In this document: positions 18,371-26,862 of the stretch, in pieces
Layout of the letters: every line of letters begins with the position of its first letter
Position numbering within the stretch: position 1 is the first letter of the stretch
From: Romboutsia weinsteinii
Lineage (GTDB): Bacteria; Bacillota; Clostridia; Peptostreptococcales; Peptostreptococcaceae
Length of the DNA: 64,000 bases
Direction: 5' to 3'
NCBI RefSeq assembly: GCF_002250835.2
Contig: NZ_NOJY02000004.1
Span: forward strand, 106,012-170,011
Notes under the pieces: model-generated
Database searches by the model: none
What the model was told of the DNA's origin: nothing
Seen by the model: the letters and a program-made list of their open reading frames with translations, nothing else
Position numbers and translations under genes: made by a program

Positions 18371-19342
18371 ATGAAAGAAATAAAGTTTACGGATATAAGT
18401 GGAATAAAGCTAGGGCATATGCAAGATGTTGAAGCTGGTACAGGGTGTAGTGTTGTTATTTGTGAAAATGGTGCTACGGCTGGAGTAGATGTAAGAGGTG
18501 GATCTCCAGCAACGAGAGAAACAGACTTATTAAATCCAGTAAATATGATTAATCAAATACATGCAGTAGTATTATCAGGAGGAAGCGCATTTGGTCTTGA
18601 CTCTTGCAGTGGAGTGATGAAATATTTAGAAGAAAATAATATAGGGTTTGATGTAAAAGTAACTAAGGTTCCTATTGTATGTGGAGCATGTCTGTTTGAT
18701 TTAGTAGTAGGTAAACACGATGTAAGGCCTAATCTAGAGATGGGATATGAAGCATGTGAAAATGCAAACAACATAGACTGTCCTAATGGTAATGTAGGGG
18801 CAGGTTGTGGAGCTGCTGTTGGTAAGTACAATGGAATATCAAATGCAATGAAGGGTGGACTTGGAACATATGCGGTTCAAGTAGGAGAACTTCAAGTTGG
18901 TGCTATTGTAGCTGTAAATTGTTTAGGTGATGTTGTAGACCCGGATGAAAATACAAAAATTATAGCTGGTATGATAGACAATGAAAGTAATACGTTTATT
19001 GATACGGAAAAATCTATGGTAAACAACTATTATGATAAGACAAATCTATTTTCAGGTAATACAACAATAGGTATAGTAGTAACCAATGCAAAATTTGATA
19101 AGTCAGAAATTACTAAAATAGCATCTATGACTCATAATGGATTTGGTAGAACCATGAGACCAGCACACTCTATATATGATGGTGACACTATTTTTTCTTT
19201 ATCAACAGGTGAAGTAGAGGCAGACTTAAGTGTGGTTGGATTATTATCAGCAAGAGTTATGGAAAGAGCAGTTATAAATGCAGTTAAATCTGCAGAATCT
19301 GCATATGGCTTAAAGTCATACAAAGAAGTACATAACAAATAG
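18371..19342 (+). CDS. P1 family peptidase (DmpA/peptidase family S58)
   Basis: A 323-residue member of the N-terminal nucleophile DmpA-type aminopeptidase/D-esterase family. The N-terminus KLGHMQDVEAGTGCSVVICENGATAGVDVRGGSP, the VLSGGSAFGLDSCSGVMKYLEE motif, and GAGCGAAVGKYNG are characteristic. The autoprocessing Gly/Asn-Thr site is expected near residue 230 in SGNTTIGIVVTNAKF, giving a catalytic N-terminal threonine on the beta chain. It may cleave N-terminal residues from small peptides or amides; the true substrate is unknown. An in-frame TTG at 18356 precedes the AGGAGG site, so ATG at 18371 is preferred. Confidence 0.9.
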   Translation: MKEIKFTDISGIKLGHMQDVEAGTGCSVVICENGATAGVDVRGGSPATRETDLLNPVNMINQIHAVVLSGGSAFGLDSCSGVMKYLEENNIGFDVKVTKVPIVCGACLFDLVVGKHDVRPNLEMGYEACENANNIDCPNGNVGAGCGAAVGKYNGISNAMKGGLGTYAVQVGELQVGAIVAVNCLGDVVDPDENTKIIAGMIDNESNTFIDTEKSMVNNYYDKTNLFSGNTTIGIVVTNAKFDKSEITKIASMTHNGFGRTMRPAHSIYDGDTIFSLSTGEVEADLSVVGLLSARVMERAVINAVKSAESAYGLKSYKEVHNK

Positions 19343-19348
19343 CTTTAA

Positions 19349-19377
19349 TTGACTATAGTGAATAATTATGTTATTAT
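19349..19377 (+). promoter_or_regulatory. Promoter of the second XRE/IrrE-like gene
   Basis: TTGACT at 19349-19354 and TATTAT at 19372-19377 are 17 bases apart, just after the P1 peptidase stop. Transcription would start near 19384, leaving a 110-base leader. Confidence 0.6.
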
Positions 19378-19398
19378 ATCAAAATAATAATTTAGAAA

Positions 19399-19475
19399 AA
19401 GCTCTGAGTATCAAAGATATCCAGAGCTTATTTAATGCCAGAGGACATTATAAAACGCTGGTATGTAAATGATCA
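19399..19475 (+). promoter_or_regulatory. Structured 5' leader of the second XRE/IrrE-like gene
   Basis: AAGCTCTG..GTATC (19399-19412) pairs with GATAT..CAGAGCTT (about 19416-19429) around an AAA loop with one A/C mismatch, giving 13 pairs. There is no T run after it, so it is not an ordinary terminator. A second weaker stem (TGCCAG with CTGGTA) follows. The start codon further down has no clear ribosome site. Confidence 0.5.
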
Positions 19476-19493
19476 GAAAGTGAGACGACAAGT

Positions 19494-20549
19494 ATGAGAA
19501 ATAATAAGGTATTCAACGGAAAAAGATTAAAAATAGCGAGGTCTTATAGAGGTAAGACTGTAGATATACTAGCTAAAGATATAAATGTAAATAGAAAAGA
19601 TATATTAGCATTTGAAGATAATAAATATAGACCAACACCAGAAAACGCTATAAAAATATCAAAAGCACTTAACTTCCCAAAGGAATATTTCTTTGAGAAT
19701 GAAGGTACAAGAGTTATAGTTGAAGGTAGTCACTTCAATCCTCAATCAGTACTACCTAGAGTAGAAGAAATATCTTTTAGAGAAAAGATTATAATGATTC
19801 ATAGAATTCACTCATATTTAAATAGATATGTATCATTACCAGAGTTAATATTACCAAAGAAGATGAATAGAAACTCATCAGTAGAAGAACTTGCTACGAC
19901 ATTAAGAAACTTCTGGGAGTTAGGCAATGGACCTATAGAAAACTTAGTTGAAGCTGTGGAATCTAATGGGATAATAGTATCTGCTATGAATGTAGATAAA
20001 AAATTTGCTACACCACTTACTCAAAAGCAAAGTATAAATAAGGTATCTACTTATTTAGTTTGTTTAGGAAATGATGAAAATTGTGCACCAGTAAGAAATA
20101 ATGATTTGGCTTATGAGCTTGGATTTATAATAAGTAATGAGTTAGGATTATCAGCAAAGAAATTTTCAAAGGATGAATTTGCAGCATCATTCTTACTTCC
20201 AAGAGAAGAGTTTACAAAAGATTTAAATAATACAGATAGCTTAGAAGATTATTTGTCTTTAAAGAAAAAATGGAAGGTTCCAGTTTCTACTATGTTATTT
20301 AGAGCTTATCAATTAGGTAATTTAAGTTATAAGAGATATAATTATCTAATGAATGAAATGCAAAAGCAAGGATGGTTAAAGAAAGAGCCGTTAGATGACA
20401 CTATAAAAGCAAATAATCCAGAGATACTAAAAAGCGCAGTAAATCTAATGATAAATGAAAATATTATGAGCAAAACTGATTTAGTTGAAAACTTAAATGA
20501 AGTTGATGTAATGCTTTATAAAGAAGATATAGACTTATTAATTGGGTAA
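19494..20549 (+). CDS. XRE-family regulator with inactive IrrE/ImmA-type domain (paralogue)
   Basis: A 351-residue paralogue of the regulator at about 8.6 kb. Helix-turn-helix at about 9-66 (GKRLKIARSYRGKTVDILAKDINVNRKDILAFEDN). The DUF955-like body carries NNDLAYELGF at 203-211 where active enzymes have HELGH, so both zinc histidines are missing, while FAASFLLPREEF (229-240) is kept. The linker WGKKEPLD-type segment (MQKQGWLKKEPLDDT) and the C-terminal helical domain are shared with the paralogue. It is likely a transcription factor with a sensing domain rather than a protease. A dedicated promoter and a structured leader precede it, and a strong terminator follows. Confidence 0.78.
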   Translation: MRNNKVFNGKRLKIARSYRGKTVDILAKDINVNRKDILAFEDNKYRPTPENAIKISKALNFPKEYFFENEGTRVIVEGSHFNPQSVLPRVEEISFREKIIMIHRIHSYLNRYVSLPELILPKKMNRNSSVEELATTLRNFWELGNGPIENLVEAVESNGIIVSAMNVDKKFATPLTQKQSINKVSTYLVCLGNDENCAPVRNNDLAYELGFIISNELGLSAKKFSKDEFAASFLLPREEFTKDLNNTDSLEDYLSLKKKWKVPVSTMLFRAYQLGNLSYKRYNYLMNEMQKQGWLKKEPLDDTIKANNPEILKSAVNLMINENIMSKTDLVENLNEVDVMLYKEDIDLLIG

Positions 20550-20581
20550 ATATTTAGATTAATACTCAGATGAGATATAAG

Positions 20582-20621
20582 AGATTAGGATATTAGTAGA
20601 TAATATTCTAATCTTTTTTTA
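20582..20621 (+). terminator. Terminator of the second XRE/IrrE-like gene
   Basis: AGATTAGGATATTA pairs perfectly with TAATATTCTAATCT, followed by seven T. Confidence 0.9.
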
Positions 20622-20715
20622 TAATGAATTTGTTATGATAAAACTATAAAATTAAAAACGGATTGCAATATTATTAATTAACATCACAACCCATTTATAT
20701 ATTATTTTACACTAA

Positions 20716-22392
20716 TTATTCATTTTTATTTTTTTCAGTATCTGAGGTAGATTCTGGAGTAAGTCCTCCAACACCAGTATTTTTAATTATTTTTATTGCT
20801 TCAAAAATTAGAATGGCAGCAAGCACTAATAAGACAGCAGCTATTATAACTAAAGCATAATTTACTCCAATATTTGCTTTTATATTTAATATTAAAGAGA
20901 ACATAGTAACAATAAACATAAATACTATTGGGATAACAAGTTCTTTGAAACTTTTCTTAGATTTAGCCAACCATAAAGCTATTGCAAGAAGAGCTATTGC
21001 AGCGAGCAATTGGTTTGCAGAACCAAATATTGGCCATATTTTCTGATAGCCCATAACAGCTAATAAGCCAGAAACTACAACTGTTAACGCAGTTGATACA
21101 TACATGTTTGTAAGTGGATTCTTTGATGTAGTTTTTTGAGATTTAGTATCATTAGCTTTACTTGATTTACCATCAAAAAACTCTTGAAATATAAATCTTG
21201 CAAGTCTAGTAGAAGTATCTAAAGAAGTAAGCGCAAATGCTGATATTGCAAGAGATGTGAATGTTTTACCAATATTAAAAGGTATGCCAAATGATAGCAT
21301 AAAGTTTGCAATACCTTCAGAGAATACATTAACGGGACCACCATTAGATAAAAGATTGTTGAAATCTCCATTAGATATATACGCAACAGTTATAAGTGCA
21401 ACTATAGCAAGTAAGCCTTCTACAAGCATTGATCCATAACCTATTTTTTTAGCATCACTTTCTTTATACAGTTGCTTAGCAGAAGTACCAGAACCAACTA
21501 ATGAGTGGAAACCAGATATTGCACCACAAGCAACTGTTACAAATAAAACTGGGAATAAATATTGACCATTTACTGTAAATCCAGTAAATCCATCCATTTG
21601 AATTTCAGGTCTAAGTACAGTTATACCTATCAAAGCACCTGCCATCATAGCATATAATAAATATGAGTTCAAATAATCTCTTGGTTGAAGTAGTATCCAT
21701 ACAGGTGTTACAGAAGCAATAAAGATATAAAGTAAAAGTAATACTATCCAAACATTCTTAGATAAAACTATTGGGAATAAAAATCCAACATATATACAAA
21801 TAAACAATAGTATTACACCAACAATTGTAGCTATTGATAGAGGACATTTAAATCTATATACAGCAATACCAAAACAAATAGCTAGAATTATAAATAATAT
21901 GGAGGCAGTACCAGCAGCAGGAGTACTTACAAAGCTATCTGCAACAATATTTGAAAATGCGGCAACTACGAGTATTAAAGTAAGCCAAGCAAATAGAGAG
22001 AATAGTTTTTTACCTTTGTTTCCCATATTAGCTTCAATTATTTCGCCTATAGATTTTCCATCATGTCTAATTGATGCAAATAAAGAACCAAAGTCTTGAA
22101 CTCCACCGAAGAATATACTACCTATTAATATCCATAAGGTTACAGGTATCCACCCAAATATAGCTGCTTGAACAGGACCCATTATAGGACCAGCCCCAGC
22201 AATTGAAGCAAAATGATGTCCCATAAGTATTGGAGCTTTTGATGGTACATAGTCCACGCCATCATATTTTGTATGAGCGGGTGTTTTTCTTGAGTCATCA
22301 ACACCCCATTTTTTTGCAAGGTATCCGCCATAAAGCACATAAGCAACTGCTAAGATAATGGCACTACCTATCAATAATGTAAAAGTATTCAT
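20716..22392 (-). CDS. cstA: Carbon starvation protein CstA (peptide/pyruvate transporter)
   Basis: Membrane transporter of 558 residues with about 16 hydrophobic helices. The family signature is clear at the N-terminus (DSRKTPAHTKYDGVDYVPSKAPILMGHHFASIAGAGPIMGP, residues about 34-75) and in the middle (GAISGFHSLVGSGTSAKQLYKES). CstA proteins take up peptides or pyruvate under nutrient limitation; which applies here is not shown. Its ATG overlaps the stop of the upstream unknown gene (ATGA), and it also has its own AAGGAGG site. The last 25 residues are polar and rich in Asn, Lys and Ser. Confidence 0.95.
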   Translation of the reverse strand: MNTFTLLIGSAIILAVAYVLYGGYLAKKWGVDDSRKTPAHTKYDGVDYVPSKAPILMGHHFASIAGAGPIMGPVQAAIFGWIPVTLWILIGSIFFGGVQDFGSLFASIRHDGKSIGEIIEANMGNKGKKLFSLFAWLTLILVVAAFSNIVADSFVSTPAAGTASILFIILAICFGIAVYRFKCPLSIATIVGVILLFICIYVGFLFPIVLSKNVWIVLLLLYIFIASVTPVWILLQPRDYLNSYLLYAMMAGALIGITVLRPEIQMDGFTGFTVNGQYLFPVLFVTVACGAISGFHSLVGSGTSAKQLYKESDAKKIGYGSMLVEGLLAIVALITVAYISNGDFNNLLSNGGPVNVFSEGIANFMLSFGIPFNIGKTFTSLAISAFALTSLDTSTRLARFIFQEFFDGKSSKANDTKSQKTTSKNPLTNMYVSTALTVVVSGLLAVMGYQKIWPIFGSANQLLAAIALLAIALWLAKSKKSFKELVIPIVFMFIVTMFSLILNIKANIGVNYALVIIAAVLLVLAAILIFEAIKIIKNTGVGGLTPESTSDTEKNKNE

Positions 22393-22856
22393 GATAATAA
22401 AACCTCCTTATAAAATTTTATTGCGTCTTTAGTGTCTTTGTTGTAGAAAAATTCATGAGTATTACTATTGAAAAGAATAATTCTAAAATTAGAATATCCT
22501 CTAAGACCGAAGCTGTAGCTTTTACGCTTATTATATCTTTTTATATAATTAATCAAATCTGCATCTATTTCTTGTGCTGATAAGAACATTGTAATATAAG
22601 TTGACATGTGATTTTCATCTGGCTTTACAAAATTATTTAATGCAAAATTTGAAAATGGAAGAATAAATTCACTGAAATGATTTTTTGATAGACTTTCAAA
22701 ACTTTTGACAAATACGTATTCATTGTTATCATAAGACCATATTACATTTTTTTTGCTGAGAAAGAATCTTGAATTAGATAATACAAATTCCCCCATAAAA
22801 TCAAAGGAATAATTACTAGTTATGTAATTATCATAAATATTAAAGTGAGAATTCAT
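22389..22856 (-). CDS. Hypothetical protein translationally coupled to cstA
   Basis: I do not recognise a family. The 155 residues are rich in aromatic residues and Asn (FNIYDNYITSNYSFDFMGEFVLSNSRFFLSKKN) with no membrane helix or signal peptide. The mix of short beta-like stretches (NVIWSYDNNEYVFVKSF; YSNFRIILFNSN) suggests a small alpha/beta domain. Its stop shares bases with the cstA start, so it probably regulates or assists cstA expression or transport. The ribosome site at the chosen ATG is weak (AGAGATAG); no better start is visible upstream in this frame. Confidence 0.7.
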   Translation of the reverse strand: MNSHFNIYDNYITSNYSFDFMGEFVLSNSRFFLSKKNVIWSYDNNEYVFVKSFESLSKNHFSEFILPFSNFALNNFVKPDENHMSTYITMFLSAQEIDADLINYIKRYNKRKSYSFGLRGYSNFRIILFNSNTHEFFYNKDTKDAIKFYKEVLLS

Positions 22857-23256
22857 TCTATCTCTAAGAGCATTACTGACATTAAGATAGCAATTTTCAC
22901 TTGTATAAGTAGTAAAAATAATAACACCCCCATTAATATATAGTAGAGTACATTTAAAAAAAGAATATCTTTGAACAAAGTGTAGTTCAAAGCAATGTAA
23001 TTCTCAATAACAAAAAACAAAATAATATAAAAAAATTATGTTTATAAGAAGTTTATGTATCTGATATTATCTTAATAATATCAATGAATTTTATTTTTTA
23101 TGAATAGTAATATTATAAAAAATTGAAAAAGATAATGTACTTTAGTAAAATTTTAAAAATATAACTTAGAAATATAATATAGTTATAAGATTATGATTAT
23201 ATGACAATAATCGTTAGTATAAATTATATATTTTAAAGGCAAGGGGTATCTAGAAT
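22857..23256. other. AT-rich divergent intergenic region with inverted repeats
   Basis: About 400 bases between the cstA unit and the NERD gene with no credible gene. Two inverted repeats stand out: CTTTGAAC-N8-GTTCAAAG at 22969-22992 and TGATATTAT-CTTA-ATAATATCA at 23062-23083. Both lie upstream of the cstA unit and could be operators. Confidence 0.5.
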
Positions 23257-23937
23257 ATGAAAATTGTATTTTTGCTTATATTAATAACAATATTTACTTT
23301 AATAACTATGATTATATGTATGTACATCTTTAGTAAAGATTATAGAAATACTTCAGGTATAAAATTTATTGATATTATAAATAATAAATGGGTATTTGGA
23401 GAGTACCTAATATATAAAGATTTAACAAAAACGGAGGGATACTTTAAGATTATTACAAATTTGTACATTCCAAGTTATGACGATAAAACTACAGAGGTTG
23501 ATATGGTTCTTATTAATAAATATGGAGTATTTGTAATAGAATCTAAGGACTACAGTGGATCTATTTATGGTATAGGAAATAATAAGTATTGGACACAAAT
23601 ATTAGGAGATAAAGTACGAAATAGATTCTATAGTCCGATATATCAAAATAAAAGTCATATTATACATATGCTAAAAATTATAGAGGATATCAGTATTAAT
23701 GACGTATTTTCGATAATTGTTTTTAGTGAGAGATGTAAATTAAAAGTAACAAATATAAAAAGCGCTTATATTAAAGTAATAAAAAGAAACCAATTGATTG
23801 ATACAATAGATGCTATTTCAAATAGTTGTATGGATGTGCTTAGTGAGGAAGATATAGAGAATATATACATCAAGCTAAGTAAATATACAAAGTGCAACAG
23901 CAAATACAAAGAATATAACATTAACAGAATAGAATAA
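23257..23937 (+). CDS. Membrane-anchored NERD-domain protein
   Basis: A 226-residue protein with an N-terminal transmembrane helix (about 2-27) and a nuclease-related domain (NERD) from about 45 to 150. Landmarks are GEYLIYKDL, NLYIPSYDDKTTEVDMVLINKYGVFVIESKDYSGSIYG and the terminal YSPIYQNKSHI. D/E residues in TEVDMVLI and VIESKDY correspond to the (D/E)-(D/E)xK-like core of this fold. NERD proteins are suspected DNA-processing nucleases, but biochemical evidence is sparse. The ribosome site is AAGGGG, about nine bases before ATG. No partner genes for a defence system are adjacent. Confidence 0.85.
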   Translation: MKIVFLLILITIFTLITMIICMYIFSKDYRNTSGIKFIDIINNKWVFGEYLIYKDLTKTEGYFKIITNLYIPSYDDKTTEVDMVLINKYGVFVIESKDYSGSIYGIGNNKYWTQILGDKVRNRFYSPIYQNKSHIIHMLKIIEDISINDVFSIIVFSERCKLKVTNIKSAYIKVIKRNQLIDTIDAISNSCMDVLSEEDIENIYIKLSKYTKCNSKYKEYNINRIE

Positions 23938-24061
23938 AAAAAGGAAATAGAAATATTTGATTTATAAATAATTTCATATAATAAACGATTACAAAGTTAT
24001 GGATTAGATACAGTATATTGAGGGAATAAATAAAATAAAAATCCATGAGGAGTTGGTGTAT

Positions 24062-24985
24062 ATGAAAAAAATAGCAACCTTTGCAGGTGGATGCTTTTGG
24101 TGTATGGTAAAGCCTTTTGATAAATACAATGGAGTAGAGAAGGTAGTTTCGGGATATACTGGAGGGTATAAAGAGAATCCTACTTATGAAGAAGTATGTA
24201 CTGATACAACTGGGCATATTGAAGCAATTCAAATTACATATGATGATGAAAATATAAGTTACAATAAGCTGCTTAATATATTCTGGAAGGTAATTGATCC
24301 TACTGATGAAGGTGGACAATTTCATGATAGGGGACATAAGTATAAAACAGCAATTTTTTACCATGATGAAAAACAAAGAGAATTAGCGTTAAAATCTAAA
24401 GAGGATTTAGAAAAAAGTAAAGAGTTTGATAGCACTATATCTACATTAATAATACCTGCAGTCAAGTTCTATGAGGCTGAAGAATATCATCAAGACTATT
24501 ATAAAAAAAATCCTGAACACTACAATAGATACTTTAAAGGCTCAGGTAGATTTGATTATATAAAAAGAAGATGGGCTAAAGAACATCTAAGTCCAATACA
24601 ATATGAGGTAACACAAAATAATATGACAGAGCCAGCATTTAATAATGAATTTTATGATCATAAAGAAGAAGGTATATATGTAGATATAGTAAGCGGGGAG
24701 GTGCTATTCTCATCTAAGGATAAATTTGATTCTGGATGTGGATGGCCTAGCTTCTCAAAATCAGTGAATAAAGATTCGATAATTGGATATCAAGATAATT
24801 CTCATGGAATGCAAAGAGTTGAAGTTAGAAGCAAAGAAGGAGATTCTCATTTAGGTCATGTATTTGATGATGGACCAAAGGAGCTTGGAGGAATTAGATT
24901 TTGTATAAACTCTGCAGCACTAAAATTTATTCCAAAAGATAAAATGGAAGAGCGAGGGTATGTGGAGTATCTAAATAAACTATAA
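24062..24985 (+). CDS. msrAB: Bifunctional methionine sulfoxide reductase A/B
   Basis: Fused repair enzyme of 307 residues reducing both S- and R-sulfoxides of methionine. The MsrA half (about 1-160) has the catalytic motif GGCFWCM with C11, followed by VVSGYTGG and [13 protein letters not shown]. The MsrB half (about 170-305) has [24 protein letters not shown] and the nucleophile in RFCINSAAL (about residue 284). Zinc cysteines (CxxC pairs) of many MsrB proteins are not visible. An upstream in-frame TTG precedes the ribosome site; ATG at 24062 lies nine bases after GAGGAG. Thioredoxin is the expected reductant. Confidence 0.95.
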   Translation: MKKIATFAGGCFWCMVKPFDKYNGVEKVVSGYTGGYKENPTYEEVCTDTTGHIEAIQITYDDENISYNKLLNIFWKVIDPTDEGGQFHDRGHKYKTAIFYHDEKQRELALKSKEDLEKSKEFDSTISTLIIPAVKFYEAEEYHQDYYKKNPEHYNRYFKGSGRFDYIKRRWAKEHLSPIQYEVTQNNMTEPAFNNEFYDHKEEGIYVDIVSGEVLFSSKDKFDSGCGWPSFSKSVNKDSIIGYQDNSHGMQRVEVRSKEGDSHLGHVFDDGPKELGGIRFCINSAALKFIPKDKMEERGYVEYLNKL

Positions 24986-24990
24986 AGATA

Positions 24991-25029
24991 AAAGAATGTA
25001 TTTAAAATAATTTTAAATACATTCTTTTT
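24991..25029 (+). terminator. Terminator of msrAB
   Basis: AAAGAATGTATTTAAAAT and ATTTTAAATACATTCTTT form an 18-bp perfect stem followed by T residues. Confidence 0.9.
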
Positions 25030-25535
25030 GACTTAAAAATAAAATTAATATAAAAAATAAGAGGAAATCTAAATAAAAAGAAGAATTCTATTACAACGTA
25101 AGATAACAAACATTTAAATATTATAGAAAATGAAGCATATAAAGGGAAGCAAAGGCATAAGTCTAGATAGTGATTAATTATAACTCTAAATATAGGTACA
25201 ATATAAAAATATTGCAATAAAAGAATAACTATTAGAAAAGTTGATGACAATATATATATAATGGAATATAATACTTAAAAATAATTATATATAATCTTAA
25301 AAGATTCATATTAGAATTAACGTATTTTTATAAAAATATAGTGTAACTTTTATGAGATAATAAGATATAATAAATTATACTGTATACTATATGCAAAGTT
25401 TGTGATAATTGTGGTAAGTTTCAATTCAAAGTGGGATATATTAAAAATATATAAAATTTTAAATAGGTAAAGTGGAATTAAGTAAAATTTATAGAATTAT
25501 ATAGAACAGAAAGGAAAGGGAATAGAGATATAATT
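25030..25535. other. AT-rich intergenic region, nothing firmly supported
   Basis: About 500 bases with frequent stops on both strands. I see no gene, tRNA or strong hairpin. TATACTGTATACTATA near 25378 is a short imperfect palindrome of doubtful meaning. Confidence 0.5.
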
Positions 25536-25778
25536 ATGAAGGTATGTAGTGAAGAAAGTATAGCTATTGAAGTTGAAAGTATAATTACAGATGTAGATGA
25601 ATTAGTTTGGAGAATATGTAACCATTTTAAAAAACAAAGAACTGATTGTAAAGTAATAAACAAGGGGTATATGCCGAAGGTTGAAGTAGATGGTAGAAGG
25701 TATAATGGAATACAGAAAAGTAGTATAAAAGCTCTAATGAGAGAAAGTATTATAGAACTTGTACCCTGTAAAGAATAA
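25536..25778 (+). CDS. Small hypothetical protein
   Basis: An 80-residue soluble protein of unknown family (MKVCSEESIAIEVESIITDV, ending SIIELVPCKE). It has a mixed alpha/beta look with a basic central segment (FKKQRTDCKVINKGYMPKVEVDGRRYNGIQKSS) that could bind nucleic acid or another polyanion. The ribosome site (AAGGAAAGGG) is unusually far, about 15 bases before ATG. A bidirectional terminator follows. Codon use resembles its neighbours, so I consider it a real gene, with moderate certainty. Confidence 0.6.
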   Translation: MKVCSEESIAIEVESIITDVDELVWRICNHFKKQRTDCKVINKGYMPKVEVDGRRYNGIQKSSIKALMRESIIELVPCKE

Positions 25779-25802
25779 ATAAGTACAAATTTATATAAAA
25801 CC

Positions 25803-25828
25803 AAAAGCCTTCAAATCTGAAGGCTTTT
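25803..25828. terminator. Bidirectional terminator
   Basis: AAAAGCCTTCA and TGAAGGCTTTT are perfectly complementary with A and T flanks; it separates the small gene from convergent yitT. Confidence 0.9.
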
Positions 25829-25840
25829 ATATTATTACTA

Positions 25841-26704
25841 TTATTCAATATTGATAGGTTTAAAACCATTTCCAAATACATCATGAACAGTAGTTATTAC
25901 AATAAAGGCAGATGGATCAACTGTATGAACTAATCTTATTAGTGAAGTTTCTTCTCGTTTAGAAACAACAATAAAGATAATGTCTTTTCCTAAATTAGAA
26001 TACCCACCACGACCCTCTAAGAAAGTAATTCCACGACCTAGCTCATTCATTATATTTTTACTCAAATCCTCTGGGGTATCACTAATGATTAGAGCCGCTT
26101 TTGAAAAATCAAATCCTTCTACTATAACATCTGAGACTTTTACAGTTATATATAAAGAAGCTGTTGCGTAGAGTGCAGTTTCTATATTTCTAGTTACAAA
26201 TCCAGCAAGTATAATAACTATACCATCTATGATAAACATGAATGTGGAAATACTAATAAATGGGAAGATTTTATTAAGTATAAGACAGGCTAGTTCAGTA
26301 CCACCAGTAGATGCATTTATTCTAAATAGTAATCCAAGGCTAATACCAACTACAATTCCTCCTGCAATCGCAGAAAGTAATATATCTTCTGTAACCAGCA
26401 TATGAGTCAATGGTTCAGTTAAACCGAGAAATAGTGTTAGAAACAATATACCCTCAAGAGTTTTAAATGAGTTCTTCTTGCCAAGTATTTTAAATCCAAA
26501 TACCAATAATGGAATATTAAATAATAGGTTTATAATCCATAGCTTAACAGAAAAAATTTTGTTTAATACTATAGCAAGACCTGTTAAACCACCAGATGCA
26601 ATAGTATAAGGTTCTAGAAAAGTATTAAGTCCAACAGCCATTATAAAGCAACCTAAAATTAAAATTAACATATCCGATATATATGTAAATTTATTTCTCA
26701 ACAT
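25841..26704 (-). CDS. YitT family membrane protein (DUF161 + DUF2179)
   Basis: A 287-residue protein with five to six N-terminal membrane helices (DUF161; GCFIMAVGLNTFLEPYTIASGGLTGLAIVL) and a C-terminal cytoplasmic DUF2179 domain from about 205 (GFDFSKAALIISDTPEDLSKNIMNELGRGITFLEGRGGYS). The ending TTVHDVFGNGFKPI is typical. The family is widespread in Firmicutes; transport function is suspected but not established. It reads toward the small gene and shares its terminator. Confidence 0.93.
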   Translation of the reverse strand: MLRNKFTYISDMLILILGCFIMAVGLNTFLEPYTIASGGLTGLAIVLNKIFSVKLWIINLLFNIPLLVFGFKILGKKNSFKTLEGILFLTLFLGLTEPLTHMLVTEDILLSAIAGGIVVGISLGLLFRINASTGGTELACLILNKIFPFISISTFMFIIDGIVIILAGFVTRNIETALYATASLYITVKVSDVIVEGFDFSKAALIISDTPEDLSKNIMNELGRGITFLEGRGGYSNLGKDIIFIVVSKREETSLIRLVHTVDPSAFIVITTVHDVFGNGFKPINIE

Positions 26705-26862
26705 GTTAATGCTCCTTTAAAAAAATTTAAGTTTATAGCTTATTATTTCCTACTATTTTAAATTTACTCATTGCCTTATTTTTATTTTGGGTATTTAAAA
26801 ACATATACAATTTTATATTCATAAGCTATTATAATAAAGGAGTTAATTATTTAGGAGGTAAA

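Noticed and set aside
23257..24985. Defence island around the NERD protein
   Set aside because: Neighbours are MsrAB and cstA; no restriction, helicase or reverse-transcriptase partners are adjacent.
25378..25400. Operator palindrome TATACTGTATACTATA
   Set aside because: Imperfect, far from any start, and expected by chance in such AT-rich DNA.
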